A program made the translations under genes and the position numbers. This document shows, one piece after another, positions 32,883 through 43,870 of a stretch of DNA of 64,000 nt; the first letter of the stretch is position 1, and every line of letters begins with the position of its first letter. The stretch comes from Platynereis dumerilii (taxonomy: Eukaryota; Annelida; Polychaeta; Phyllodocida; Nereididae). The DNA is taken from the NCBI GenBank assembly GCA_026936325.1, contig JAPTHN010000002.1, forward strand, positions 9,114,408 through 9,178,407, written 5' to 3'. Below the pieces are notes generated by a model. That model saw nothing but the letters and a program-made list of their open reading frames with translations. It had not been told where the DNA came from and made no database searches.

Positions 32883-34440
32883 TCCACACAAAGGCTGGTG
32901 GCTCAGCCAGGAATAATGGCATGGAGTTACAACTCCACACATTTAGGGTCTATATAGGTACTGGTCTTTAATTCAGCCAACTGTCACAAAAATCAGAGAA
33001 GGAATCTTTGACATATTCAAGTTTATTTAAGACTTGTTTTTGTTTAACTGTTTTGTTTGGGGGGGGGGGATATATGGATTTTATACCGCAGGACAAATGA
33101 TTATTTTCGCAAGCAAAGTGACAACAAATAATTTTTTTAGTCCAACTATGTAAGCTTAATCCTGACCTTTGGAAGTTCATATTATACGGTAAGTCCAAGT
33201 TTGACCTTTGTGCCATTATTGTCAACATAGGCCTACTAATTTTTTTAGTGTAAGAAGGAATCAGATCTTGTGAAATCCCATCTTGATGTTTCCTTCTTTA
33301 GTCAGCAGGCTATGACCAGAGGCAGAGGTTTGTTTGGTGAGAGAAAGTTTGTTTTCCTACTAGCCTACTCCTCAAAATTGAAAGGGGTTCAAGGCGAATC
33401 ATTTGCTAGAAAAACTATGAGCAATCAGGTTCTATCAAAACAAAATAACTTTGCCCGTTTGGCTAATGCACAAGAGGACACTTCATGTAGAAACAGCTAT
33501 CAAGAAGCGTCGTCAGCCAGATATTTTGGAAGGAAAAATATTGTCTGTAGAAAGTAGAATTCTTGGTATGTGGACAAATCTTCCAATGAGGTGGACAAAG
33601 CTTCTGATGAATTATCATCTGACCAAATAGCTTCCGACGAAATAGTCCTAATAGCAAGTTGGGGATTTCGACCTTTTTCCGAATATCCAAATAGTGGTAC
33701 ATCTGTACATAATACATATAATGTTATATAGAATGTCCAAATAGCCTGCTATTCGGTCCATTGAAAGTAGGCCTAGGCTACTTTTTGCCATTATACATTA
33801 CGGCATGACTCAGCCATGAGAGACTTTGTCACAAGTACCTATACCTGCTCTTACAATTATTGCATTGCTGTCCCAAGAAATAGTTCCAATTTCATTGCAC
33901 ATTCACAAAATTAATATTTAACATTGGTGTATACCAGAGTCAGACTCGGCAATCACATTCTCTGAGGAAGTAGACAAGGCCATCAGCACACTCAGAAACA
34001 GGCCCGGTTTCTTCCAGACAAAATTGTGTGAGTTCCCCAGACTGAAATGATGTGGACCGCTCGCAGGACCTCACGGAATAGCACACTAGTCACTAGGTGG
34101 CAACACATGACAGCATATGTTCTGATCTGCCAAAGCTGGAAAAAGAAGTGGCCATATAACAGCGGTCCACCTGTAGACAGGCAAGATAGTTTTAGTTTTG
34201 TTCCACTCCATGACTTCATCTTGAGCTTCTCATAGCTGACACGACTGCGGCTTGTGCATATTTGCACCATCACTCTTCTTTTTAGTTGTGGTGCCATTTA
34301 TAAGCAGTATTGTTGCTATCAAAGGCGCGTTGGAAGCTTACACGAAAAATTGCTTTTAAAGGCAGGAAGGATCCAAAAAACCTATTCAAATTTTTCTGCA
34401 TATATGCGTGCAAGCAGCAGGCGAACATCAACTGACCACT
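32883..34440. other. Intron sequence, no recognised feature
   Basis: Lies inside the large Rab26/37 intron if exon 1a is right. Short ORFs only, none with family signals. Confidence 0.4.
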
Positions 34441-34444
34441 TTTG

Positions 34445-34468
34445 TCAATCTACCTATCTATCTATCTA

Positions 34469-34557
<89 letters not shown>

Positions 34558-34600
34558 CTTTATCTATTTATCTATTTATCTATCTATCCATCAACTATCT
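34445..34600. repeat. (TATC)n microsatellite
   Basis: About 150 bp of TATC repeats with a few TTTA and TCCA variants near the 3' end. Confidence 0.95.
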
Positions 34601-35137
34601 CTATAAGTTAATTAAATGGTGGAGGCCTTTCACCTTGCAAGGGCCTTTATTCATACATTATGAAACGAAAAATGCATTAACCGCATTACTAAAAGGTTTT
34701 TGTGGTTTACTTCGGATGCATGATTAAGAAAAAAAAGACTTTATCATGATATCAGATGGTGTGATAACATTATTGCTGAGAGATTTGGTAAATAAATATA
34801 TTTATTACATGACCACTATGCAAGAGCGATCCTGATTGGCCGAAATCAGTCACATGACAACATCATAAAAACTCATATTGCATGGTTCGAGTGCAATATG
34901 AGATTTTTTCCAAAAAATTTCTTATACAGTTTTTTTTTCCAAATTTTTTTATATTGCATGGTCGTGCAATGTGAGTTTTTATTTTTTAAAAAATATCCGA
35001 ATGGAACATTATATTGGAAGCTGATGGTCATGTAATAAAACAAATACGGCACTTATTAACGTGCAATATGAAAATTTATTTGCACTCGTAAATTTCCTCA
35101 TGCAAATAAATTTTCATAATTTTCTTTCCATAATTTT

Positions 35138-37108
35138 ATGCAGACTTGTATCAAAGAACATATCCCTGTATTTAAAGAAAAACTTAAGAAAAAAAAGAAT
35201 ATTTGGGTAAACTCTTTAGTGAAAAGTGCCATCAAAGAGAAAAACAGGGCATGGAATCAGTACAAAAAAAACAAGTCTGATGTTAATTGGAAAAATTTTA
35301 CCTGCATTAGAAACAAAACTAACAAAATTGTTTCAGCCAATAAAGCTAATTTTGAATTAAAAATAGCTAATGAAATCAAAAGTAACCCTAAACAATTTTG
35401 GAAATATGTGAAGTCGAAATCTAGCGCCAGTAGGGATTTTCCTAGATTAGTGGACAATGAGGGCATGGTGTACGACAATGACTCCGCTAAAGCTGAGCTT
35501 TTCAATTCCTATTTTTCTAGCGTTTTTACAGCCGAAGATACTTCCTCTATTCCTACTGTCCTTTCTAATTCAAATCTATCGTCTATAACCATCAGTCCTG
35601 ATATAGTTTTAAAGTACCTACAAAAAATTAACACATCTAAGTCGGCTGGTCCAGATGGTATTCATTCTAAGGTACTATATGAAGTCAAAGATGTCATCAA
35701 AACCCCATTGAGCATCATTTCCAACAAATCCTTAGCAGAGGGCATTCTGCCATCTATGTGGAAACACGCTAACGTTAAGCCCCTATTCAAGAAAGGCAGT
35801 AAGAAATCCCCCAGTAATTATAGACCAGTTAGTCTAACAAGCATATGCTGCAAGTCAATGGAGAGAATTTTACGTGATGGTATTATGAATCACCTAGAGT
35901 CTAATAATCTACTGAGCAGCAACCAGCACGGTTTTAGATCGGGTAGGTCCTGTGTAGCGCAACTCTTAGAAATCATAGAAATATGGTCTGACCTCCTAGA
36001 TCAAGGTATACCGTATGATTGTATTTATTTAGATTATGCGAAAGCATTCGACAAGGTGCCACATATTAGATTATGTCGTAAGATAGAGTCTCATGGCATT
36101 AAGGGAGACCTCCTAAAATGGTTGTCAAATTTCCTTAAAAATAGGACTCAAATGGTTACTATAAATGATCACAGCTCTAGCAATACAAATGTAATCTCAG
36201 GCATTCCTCAAGGTAGTGTGCTGGGCCCAATCTTATTTCTCATTTATATCAATGATATTTCAGAAGGCATAAACTCAGTTATAAAGATATTTGCCGATGA
36301 TACAAAGATCTTCAGAGCCCTAAACATGCATACTGACAATATCCTCTTACAAATTGACTTAGATAGACTATTGGAGTGGTCAGCAAAATGGCAATTACCA
36401 TTTAATGTATCCAAATGCAAAGTAATCCACTACGGCAAACACAACCCGGGTTACAATTATTACATGGATGGGGTATCTGTACACGTCGATGATAATGAAA
36501 AAGATTTAGGTATTACTTTTGATTCAAACCTGAAATTTTCACCGCATATTAGAGCTATCACTGCTAAAGCGAACAGCAGGGTAGGAATATTACGCAGAAA
36601 CTTTAGCAACATGAGTCCAACAATATTTCTGCCATTATATAAAGCCCTGGTTAGACCATTGTTGGAATATGGCTCTGTTATATGGAGTCCTAAGTACGTA
36701 TTCGATCAGTTGGAAATTGAGAAAGTTCAATGTAGAGCCACTAAATTAGTAGGTTCAATCAGCCATCGGCCATATAATGAAAGGCTTAAAGAACTAAAAC
36801 TTGACTCCCTAAAATTTAGAAGACGGAGATCCGACGTGATCCAGGTGTTCAGAATACTAAATGGTATAGACAACCTTGACCCGTCCTTATTTTTCTCGCT
36901 AAATACGGATCAAAGAACTCGTGGACATTCTAAGAAATTACTGAAACTAAGAGCTAACTCCTCGGATCGGCTAAACTCTTTCTCAATGAGAATAATTAAT
37001 GACTGGAATAATCTAAAAAAAAGCACTGTGAACTCAACTTCCATTAATGCCTTTAAAACAGCTCTTAAACACGAGTGGGCTGATCATCCGGAAAGATTTT
37101 TAGATTAA
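35138..37108 (+). CDS. LINE reverse transcriptase (CR1-like), N-truncated
   Basis: The 656 residues hold a complete RT domain: KSAGPDGIHSKVL and SNYRPVSLTSI, then LDYAKAFDKVPH at ~300, GIPQGSVLGPILF at ~365 and the catalytic FADDTK at ~385. The connection follows (LGITFDSNLKFSPHI, LPLYKALVRPLLEYGSVIW), with a C-terminal block ending NDWNNLKKSTVNS. RT copies the element's RNA at a nicked target. The usual N-terminal apurinic-like endonuclease is missing, so the copy cannot move by itself. The ATG at 35138 is simply the first in the truncated frame. No stop or frame change is seen over nearly 2 kb, in contrast to the other LINE pieces in this window. Confidence 0.88.
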   Translation: MQTCIKEHIPVFKEKLKKKKNIWVNSLVKSAIKEKNRAWNQYKKNKSDVNWKNFTCIRNKTNKIVSANKANFELKIANEIKSNPKQFWKYVKSKSSASRDFPRLVDNEGMVYDNDSAKAELFNSYFSSVFTAEDTSSIPTVLSNSNLSSITISPDIVLKYLQKINTSKSAGPDGIHSKVLYEVKDVIKTPLSIISNKSLAEGILPSMWKHANVKPLFKKGSKKSPSNYRPVSLTSICCKSMERILRDGIMNHLESNNLLSSNQHGFRSGRSCVAQLLEIIEIWSDLLDQGIPYDCIYLDYAKAFDKVPHIRLCRKIESHGIKGDLLKWLSNFLKNRTQMVTINDHSSSNTNVISGIPQGSVLGPILFLIYINDISEGINSVIKIFADDTKIFRALNMHTDNILLQIDLDRLLEWSAKWQLPFNVSKCKVIHYGKHNPGYNYYMDGVSVHVDDNEKDLGITFDSNLKFSPHIRAITAKANSRVGILRRNFSNMSPTIFLPLYKALVRPLLEYGSVIWSPKYVFDQLEIEKVQCRATKLVGSISHRPYNERLKELKLDSLKFRRRRSDVIQVFRILNGIDNLDPSLFFSLNTDQRTRGHSKKLLKLRANSSDRLNSFSMRIINDWNNLKKSTVNSTSINAFKTALKHEWADHPERFLD

Positions 37109-37179
37109 CTGTACATGCTACATCTATAGATGTGCATCATTTATGTTTATGTTTTGTCTACTCTTATCTATTTCAGACA

Positions 37180-37862
37180 ATGAATGCCCTTATAGGTGAT
37201 AGTAGGGTGAGAGATTTCAAAGTGCACCCACTTTCTAATCTGATTGATGACAACTGGTCACTACTGGGTGCTGGACTGCTGGTGTACTAGAGATGGAAAA
37301 TCTCATTAGAGATTCCATAATTAATCACCACGGTGAAGATAATTATTTTAATCTAAAGATGCACGTTTATATCTCCGCTGGTATCTGTGACTTAACCATC
37401 AAACAAAAGGCAGTTAGGTATCAGGAGACGTTATTTGATCTAGATTCTATAGATACCACCAGATTAACTTTTACTAACTCTCTGAATTATATTCAGAATT
37501 ACACTATTAGGGAGAATGCCATACCAATCTTCACTACTATATACCCGTTGTCGCTGAAGGACTGGAATTTATCCAGACTTCGAGCAAACAAGACCACTTA
37601 TCTGGTCCATGAGGACAATTATGCATTAATGCAAAGTAAATTAGAAGAGCTATTGATGGAAATCAATCAATATATCGTTCATTTGAATGGAAACTTGGGT
37701 ATGGCAACCCCCCTAATACATAAACAGATGATCCACAACCGTGCCAAAGGCAATTCCACCTTTAAATACAACCTGTTGGCTGATGGGTGTCACCCTAACC
37801 CTGTTCTAAAACACAATATTGTAAAATGTTTTGCTCAGGCAATTAGCAAAAACCGTGCTTAG
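37180..37862 (+). pseudogene. SGNH-hydrolase-like ORF downstream of LINE RT
   Basis: It starts 72 bp after the RT stop with MNALIGDSRVRDF, a GDS motif like block I of SGNH/GDSL esterases. It continues in another frame from about 37281 with VLEMENLIRDSII and VYISAGICDLT (like block III) and ends with LLADGCHPNPVLKHN, like the DxxH block V. The switch of frame lies near 37265-37280 (GGTGCTGGACTGCTGGTG), so this copy has one frameshift or the two parts are separate. Esterase domains are known in ORF1 of some CR1-like LINEs, where they lie before the RT; here the domain is behind it. Family assignment rests on three short motifs only. Confidence 0.5.
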
Positions 37863-38164
37863 ACTATTTATGTTAGCAAATTTAGGGTATATAGCGAGAT
37901 AGCTGATAGGTATCATCTACTTGTGGGTGCTAGTCAGGTATGGCCCGACATGGCAAGGTGCGAGTAATGGTCGCCTTGGACCTTACGTCAATCCTATGCC
38001 ATGTCGGTACATACCACCCATGTTTACATCAGGTTAATGGTCACCTTGGACCTTAACCTAGAGAGTAAACTTGTCTGTGATTGGGTTCAATCCATTGATT
38101 GTATAGGATTGATATTTATTTATTTATTTATTTATTTAGTTATTTATTTATTTATTTATTTATT

Positions 38165-39095
38165 GTTGGAAAGTCTGGATAGTCTCTTTCAACGGAATTT
38201 TGACCTTGTATAATTATATATGTTCACTGATATTCACTGAGATCGGAAATTTATTAAATTATTGATGTATTTTCTATGGCACATTCTCATATGGAAAGAT
38301 AAACCATAATCCGCTCAAGTCAGGCGCATGCGCACAATAATTACATCGAAGATATGCTGTATATCCAAGGAACTGTACCAAAGTCCATCATTGAGCCCAG
38401 AAGACCACCACACAAGACATCAAGGAGAGGCCAACAAACCTGCACGGTTTCCGGCCTATCACCTTCTACAGTTCTACAGTTCTACAGTATATTGCACTCA
38501 TATCAAGTCATATTTGTATAATATTTTATACAATTTCCTATAATTCTGACAAACATTTGCAGCTCTGAGACATGTTCGAAACGTCTTTTGAAAATTCTAT
38601 AAAAATATCATAATTCAAAAGGCAAGAAACTCAATCATTTTCTTCCGTGTGTTTCAGAATTGGTGAAACGCAAATTTTAAAAGTTGTGTATAAAATCTTA
38701 AAATGAAATAGCTGCTCAAAGTAATTTTTCAGCTTTTGGTTGTGCATTAGGCAGGCTTTAAAATGACATCCTCCTTTTGGTTGAATGTAAGCTCTCTTTT
38801 TTTTTTTTCCAAAATTTCAAATTTGATGAAATGGACCAGAGGCTAGAGCAAGAAAGAAAATGGTCGCAGTTGAATGATATTTGGTATGATTATGCTTATC
38901 GACGATAGAATCAATTCTATCAAATTGATTTTGGCAAAAAAATGTATTTATAAAAATATCAGCTGAAGTCGAGTGTTGCGTTTCTTTTGCTGGTGAGTGT
39001 ATATTTTATTGAATTAGTCTTCACATATCGCATCTTGGCCTTTTATCGTAAAGCCATATATATTTTTGACAGCATTGAACCCATAGTCTGTGACC
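38165..39095. other. No recognised gene
   Basis: AT-rich intron sequence. Nothing beyond short chance ORFs. Confidence 0.4.
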
Positions 39096-39099
39096 TCAC

Positions 39100-39447
39100 A
39101 AATTGCTTGTGAGTCATAGACAATAACATGGCTTGGATAGCGACGATATCGCAAGGAACATTTCAGTCCAATTATGTAAGCACTAGATTCGTCGACTGTA
39201 ACATGTGACTCACTAAAACCATTTTGTTCTTCAAATTAAATTATTTTTCAGCCCAATATACAAATAGGCCTACTTTGAATTCATGTTGACACGGAAGGTT
39301 TTAAATGATATCACTTAAAAGTTAAACAACCAGTTACAGTCGAAGAATATCAAGTGCTTACAGAAATGGACTGAAATGTTCCTTGATATGCCTATCCATG
39401 CCATGTTATTCTCCATCACTCATAAGCAATTTGTTAGGTCCAATCGA
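39100..39447. repeat. Imperfect inverted repeat
   Basis: Left arm 39100-39212 (GCAAGGAACATTTCAGTCC, ATGTAAGCACT, GTCGACTGTAAC) pairs with the right arm 39328-39447 (GTTACAGTCGA, AAGTGCTTACAG, GGACTGAAATGTTCC). It is an old MITE-like remnant with roughly three quarters of positions matching. Confidence 0.6.
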
Positions 39448-39904
39448 ATACTTTCAACACTATTAAAACAAGTCCGCAACTCAGTAGGCCTATCAATGAG
39501 GTCACAAGTCACTTAATGACAAATGGACAGTTCATTTCTATGCAATCGATAGGGCCTTGTGTAAGGTCATTGATGTCCACTAGCAGCTGAATGTGAGTAC
39601 TCCTCATTTGTTACTGTAACCATGCACCTTTGTAAAATTAACTATCTGCAGTGTTGGCTACCAGTTTGCTATTGGGATTGCTATAAGAGGAGGCTGGATC
39701 TTTTCACTGGGCTTAATTGACTTGACAGGAATCAGGGACCGTAACATTACGGAACCAGGGCCCCGGGCTCCCATTAGTTTCAAGGCAGTCTCCATTGCCA
39801 CCAAATTTGTAGAAGAGAAAGCTTGGAGTCAATAAAGGAGACTGCTTTACAGTAATGCAGATTTGGTGATCTGGGATCTATTGTGGGCACGATATCTTGT
39901 TGAA

Positions 39905-40109
39905 GCCCCGATCGCTCAGTCAGTAGAGCGCTCGCCTCACAAGCAAGGGACCCGAGTTCAATCCCCAGGCTGGCCATCATGTCATTCCACGACATCGTCG
40001 TTCGCATCAGACGTAAATTGGAGGCGCTGTGGGCCCAACTGAAAACAAGTCACTGACTTAGCTTGGCTACCCACGTTAAATAAAAGTCCCTTTACCTTTT
40101 TTTTTTAAT
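39905..40109 (+). mobile_element. tRNA-derived SINE (tRNA-Val-like head)
   Basis: The head GATCGCTCAGTCAGTAGAGC (A box) and CCCGAGTTCAATCCCC (B box) surround a loop with CAC in the anticodon place. The acceptor ends do not pair, so it is not a working tRNA. The body GGAGGCGCTGTGGGCCC and the end AAAAGTCCCTTTACC with a T run complete the element. Confidence 0.7.
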
Positions 40110-40794
40110 GGCAAAAACACTGATGATGACCACGCAGTTCAGCTTATGTCGCTCAAATGATTGAGGGAGATGGCAGCACAATTCTTTGAGCCAACATAGT
40201 TTGTTGTTTTAAACTTAGTTATGACAACAGACTGACTATCATAACTTACATTGTAAAGAAACAAGCTATGTTAGCTCAAACAAATTGAGCAACCATCTCA
40301 CTCGATTATGTATAAGCTGACTCAAATTTCCAATTTTACAGTGTAATGCAGGAGCACAATATGATTGGAAATGGGGCACATTTTGATCTCCTGGACACAT
40401 AAATTGATGGCACCCAAAAAGCATGCCCAATTAGCAAATCGGGCATGTTGTATTGCAGGTTTTAGCGGCAGTTACCAAGATATGTTGCAAAATAAGCCAC
40501 CTTGCACTTGACTGTGGACTCAGGAGATTGCCAGAATGGAAAGTGGACGGGGTTGGGCCACTTATAACTAGGAGAGCTCGTCTTTTTTTTCCCACACCAA
40601 GTATGATAAGGCACCGGGCTTATTACTTTCGATTTATATTTTATTCAATGCTATTCCAGAATTCTGCAGTAGGATAGGTGCACAGTGGTGCACTTGACTG
40701 TTCCAATTAAAACTAGAACGGGCGCAGGGAGAGCACATAGCTTCGCTGTCCATTTAAAATTGAACTTTGAATACTGCTAGATGCCGCACATAAA

Positions 40795-41062
40795 GGACCG
40801 ACCAGTCAATAGTTGGAGGGGGGCTAAGGCTTTTATCCCCAGGACAAACTTTTTTTGTGCGCGAAGCGTCGACGAACAATTTCTTTTGCATGCGGACACT
40901 CAACAAACTTTGTTTTCATAAGTTTAACATTGCGGTACCCTAGCTACAGGTGGAAACCAACTTTTTTTTTTTCATGTGCGGAACAATATTTTTTTTCAGT
41001 GTCAAGTTGGAAACAAACTTTTTTTTCACCAAAAAGCCATAGCCCCCCAAAGATCATAAGTT
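40795..41062. mobile_element. Decayed relative of the MITE at 46253-46544
   Basis: Shares the order GACCAG..AATAGTTGG, CCCAGGACAAAC, CGTCGACGAACAATTT, GCGGTACCCTAGCTACAG, then T runs and CATAGCCCCCCAAAGATCAT. The terminal repeats are worn. Confidence 0.7.
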
Positions 41063-41465
41063 GATCAACACTTCTACTTGTATATACGGCACATGTATCT
41101 TGATGATATTACGCTGTCTAATAAAATCCTATATTATACAAATATTGGATGGGAAGGAGTCCAATTATACTCTATATTGGACGACTTACCATCCGATATA
41201 TGTTATATTCTTCATCCAATATAAGTTATATTTTCCTTTTAAGTTGCTTTGCTGCCAAATGGTCAAAAATATGCATTCAGATGTTTTTAACTTTCATGAC
41301 TTGCTGCTAAGACAGTATTTTTCCCCTCTCATTTGAAAAAAGTGAAAAATCATAATGTTGAAAGCTTCTAATTCTAAATACCACCCAAGCTCACATTACA
41401 GACAGCTGTAATTTTAGAAGTTCAAACTATGAAAGAGGAGGCAATGGTGACGTCACCATTGTTAA

Positions 41466-41604
41466 CCCTTACTGGACTGAAAGGACATTTATGGCATCCC
41501 TAGCTAGCTGCCTGAGGGACCATTTATGTCCCTCAGGAACTTGCTGATGACGTCACAATCGTCCTGGGAGATTGTTTAGTTGGAACAGCTCAGTCCAGTA
41601 AGGG
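41466..41604 (+). mobile_element. 139-bp MITE, piggyBac-like, copy 2
   Basis: Ends CCCTTACTGGACTG and CAGTCCAGTAAGGG, with perfect TTAA at both flanks (41462-41465 and 41605-41608). TTAA duplication and CCC ends are the signature of piggyBac-type transposition. No coding capacity. Confidence 0.9.
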
Positions 41605-42315
41605 TTAATATGCTCTCATGACGCCATCAGTTGTGATGTCACAATGACAAGTTGACCATTATGACATCACCAGTGGTGACGTCACAATTGAAAAACAGGT
41701 AGTGAGGTGATTGTTCTTCATTCAAAAACTGTCACGGATCCAATATAACTTTTTAGGATCCAATATAACTTTTCAGGATCCAATATAACTTTTTGCTGCC
41801 TAATATAGCGGTAATGTCGGACAAGAATAATCGACTGTGATTGGATGACACAATTCAACTGAAGAATATATATATATATTCTGCATCAAAATTTTAAGGC
41901 CAATCATGTACCAGGAGATCAGTCACATGACAAGCCAATAAATAATGATATTGGTGTCTTAAAAGTGTTATTGGTGTGTGGAGAGCGATATTGGTGTGCC
42001 CCTATGTTATCAGCAGCAACTATGCACTTAATTGCCTATTACTTAAGGGAGGACCTGGGCAGGAGGAAATCCAACTTCTTGAAATGTCAATCTATCATTT
42101 CATAAATATGCTCATTGTAAATAATGGGAAAAATTACGTATATTTCATATAAAAAAATTATATATCTTTAGAAAAACCATTATTTTTCAAATATTTTTTT
42201 TGGTCTGAAAATTTTGGTGCAGAATATAACAAATAGTGGATGTTGAGTCGACCAATATTGAGTTTTATTGGCCTTAGCAGGTAATATTGGTCTCGGCCTA
42301 CGGCCTCGACCAATA

Positions 42316-43819
42316 CACTCTAAGAACAGTGTTTTACATTTAAACACCTGTAAACGCATCTTTTGCTAAACATCTAATATTTTGTGTCTTGAAATAAAAC
42401 ACCTACTAAGTGAAACACTTTTATTTCTAAACACATGGCATTTTGTGTTTAAATATGAAACACTTTGTGAGCTAAACACCTCTCCTTCTAAACACCTCAT
42501 ATTTGGTGTTTAGAAATGAAACATTTTCTGGGGTAAACATGTTCAACATGTTGGTGTTTAGCATGTAAACACCTGACCTATATGTAGAGCCTCATTCTGA
42601 GAAGATGCAGGTCAACTTTGAAATTAACTGTCATTAGACTGAAGTGGACCTCAGGAGATGCAGCTTGCTCCTGCATGGGATGGACTGGAGACACTCTCAG
42701 GACTTAATATCTGGCTTTTTAACTGGTAAGTGTTTTGTTTTAAATACACATACATATCCACAACAGTTTTAGGATGTTCAATATGTTGTTGAACACTATT
42801 TGAAGGGGGAAACAGAGTACAATCTTTTAGCTGATCAATGTGCATGGTGTTTACAATGCTTAGTTCATCACGTAACTTTATACTTATAAATGCAGACTGT
42901 TAGAATGCAATGTACATTGTTGTGGCCAGATATACTGATGTCAGGAAATACATCTTGAGCACTAGTTATGTTGGCTCTATGGTATTGTGGAAACTTGATT
43001 TTAGTTCTTCTAAAATAGATAAATTATTATCACAGTTATTGAAAAAAAGAAATCATTATTATTATTTTATTCATTGTACAAGAGTACAAAATTAATATTT
43101 GCAAAATACATCTTGCTATTCTGATAAATGTGTTCTATTTGCAGAGTTGCACGATGACCGAGATTCAACACGAGATCCATTGAAGAATACAACCCCATGC
43201 CTTGTGGATACAATTGCCCTCATCATTATCGCCAGAGATTGCAGATTGACATCTGGAGAGTCAGCAAATACCTGCTTTAGTGTGACGAGTGACTGGACTG
43301 ACCAAAGCCTTCACAAGATGATCGGAAATTATCAACAAAGAAAACCTGACTTTATCAAAGACTTATGGCATGTTGTTATGCCTGAAATTTACTTTTTATT
43401 TTGACTTTAAAATTTGACATCGATGAATGGACAATGGACACTATTTTATGCTGATTTTTCAAGAACTGTTATTTCAAAAGTGTATACATATTTCATTACT
43501 GCTATTGCTTGTAAGCCAATGTTGACATTATGTTCATTCTAATAAACTTTCAAACTCATTTCAGTGTGAAAAATGTATGATCTAAACACAAAAGTGGATG
43601 ACATGTTTAAATTCTAAACATGTTTAAGATCTAAGCACATTCAAGAGCTAAATTTCAGAAGATCTAAACGCGTTTAGAGGCTAAACATGTTTACATTCAA
43701 AACACATATTGCCTAAACACAATGATTCTAAACATGTTTAGATGTTAACAAGTAAAAAAAGTGGGGACAAATTTTGTGTTTAGTATTGTGTTTTACATCT
43801 AAACACTATTCTTAGAGTG
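42316..43819. mobile_element. 1.5-kb TA-flanked element with gene-like cargo
   Basis: The ends CACTCTAAGAACAGTGTTTT and, on the other strand, CACTCTAAGAATAGTGTTTA are flanked by TA (42314-42315 and 43820-43821). The outer ~250 bp on each side are crowded with TAAACAC/GTGTTTA words. The middle (42580-43560) looks like a small gene: a GTAAGTG donor at 42726, an acceptor before 43145 and AATAAA at 43541. No transposase is recognised, so the superfamily is open; TA suggests Tc1/mariner or a related group. Confidence 0.75.
43145..43404 (+). CDS. Unrecognised terminal-exon-like ORF in TE cargo
   Basis: After TTCTATTTGCAG an open frame reads LHDDRDSTRDPLKNTTPCLV, then DTIALIIIARDC, SVTSDWTDQSLHKMI and KDLWHVVMPE, and stops at 43404. 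AATAAA follows at 43541. The upstream exon is unclear; one candidate ends at 42725 (TTTTTAACTG|GTAAGTG). I recognise no domain. It may be a transposon protein fragment or a captured host exon; it may also be untranslated. Confidence 0.3.
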
Positions 43820-43870
43820 TATTACTGCTTCGGCCAATAAAACTCAATATTGGTCTCCTCACCATCCACT

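Larger units (their letters stand above)
35130..38164 (+). mobile_element. 5'-truncated CR1-like LINE with downstream SGNH ORF
   Basis: The copy starts in the linker before the RT domain, without endonuclease. It runs through the RT ORF, a second SGNH-like ORF, a ~250-bp 3' region with a hairpin (37937-38015: GGTATGGCCCGACATGG against CCATGTCGGTACATACC) and a (TTTA)n tail at 38113-38164. The 5' truncation and short-repeat tail are usual for LINEs. The unbroken RT suggests a young insertion. An alternative is two LINE copies head to tail. Confidence 0.65.
42233..43870. mobile_element. Outer palindromic MITE split by another element
   Basis: Left part 42233-42315 (AGTGGATG, CAATATTGAGTTTTATTGGCC) and right part 43820-43870 (GGCCAATAAAACTCAATATTG, CATCCACT) are inverted copies. 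They flank the 1.5-kb inner element at 42316-43819. Confidence 0.7.

Noticed and set aside
39905-39980. A true tRNA-Val(CAC) gene
   Set aside because: The A and B boxes are good but the acceptor stem does not pair and a SINE body and tail follow.
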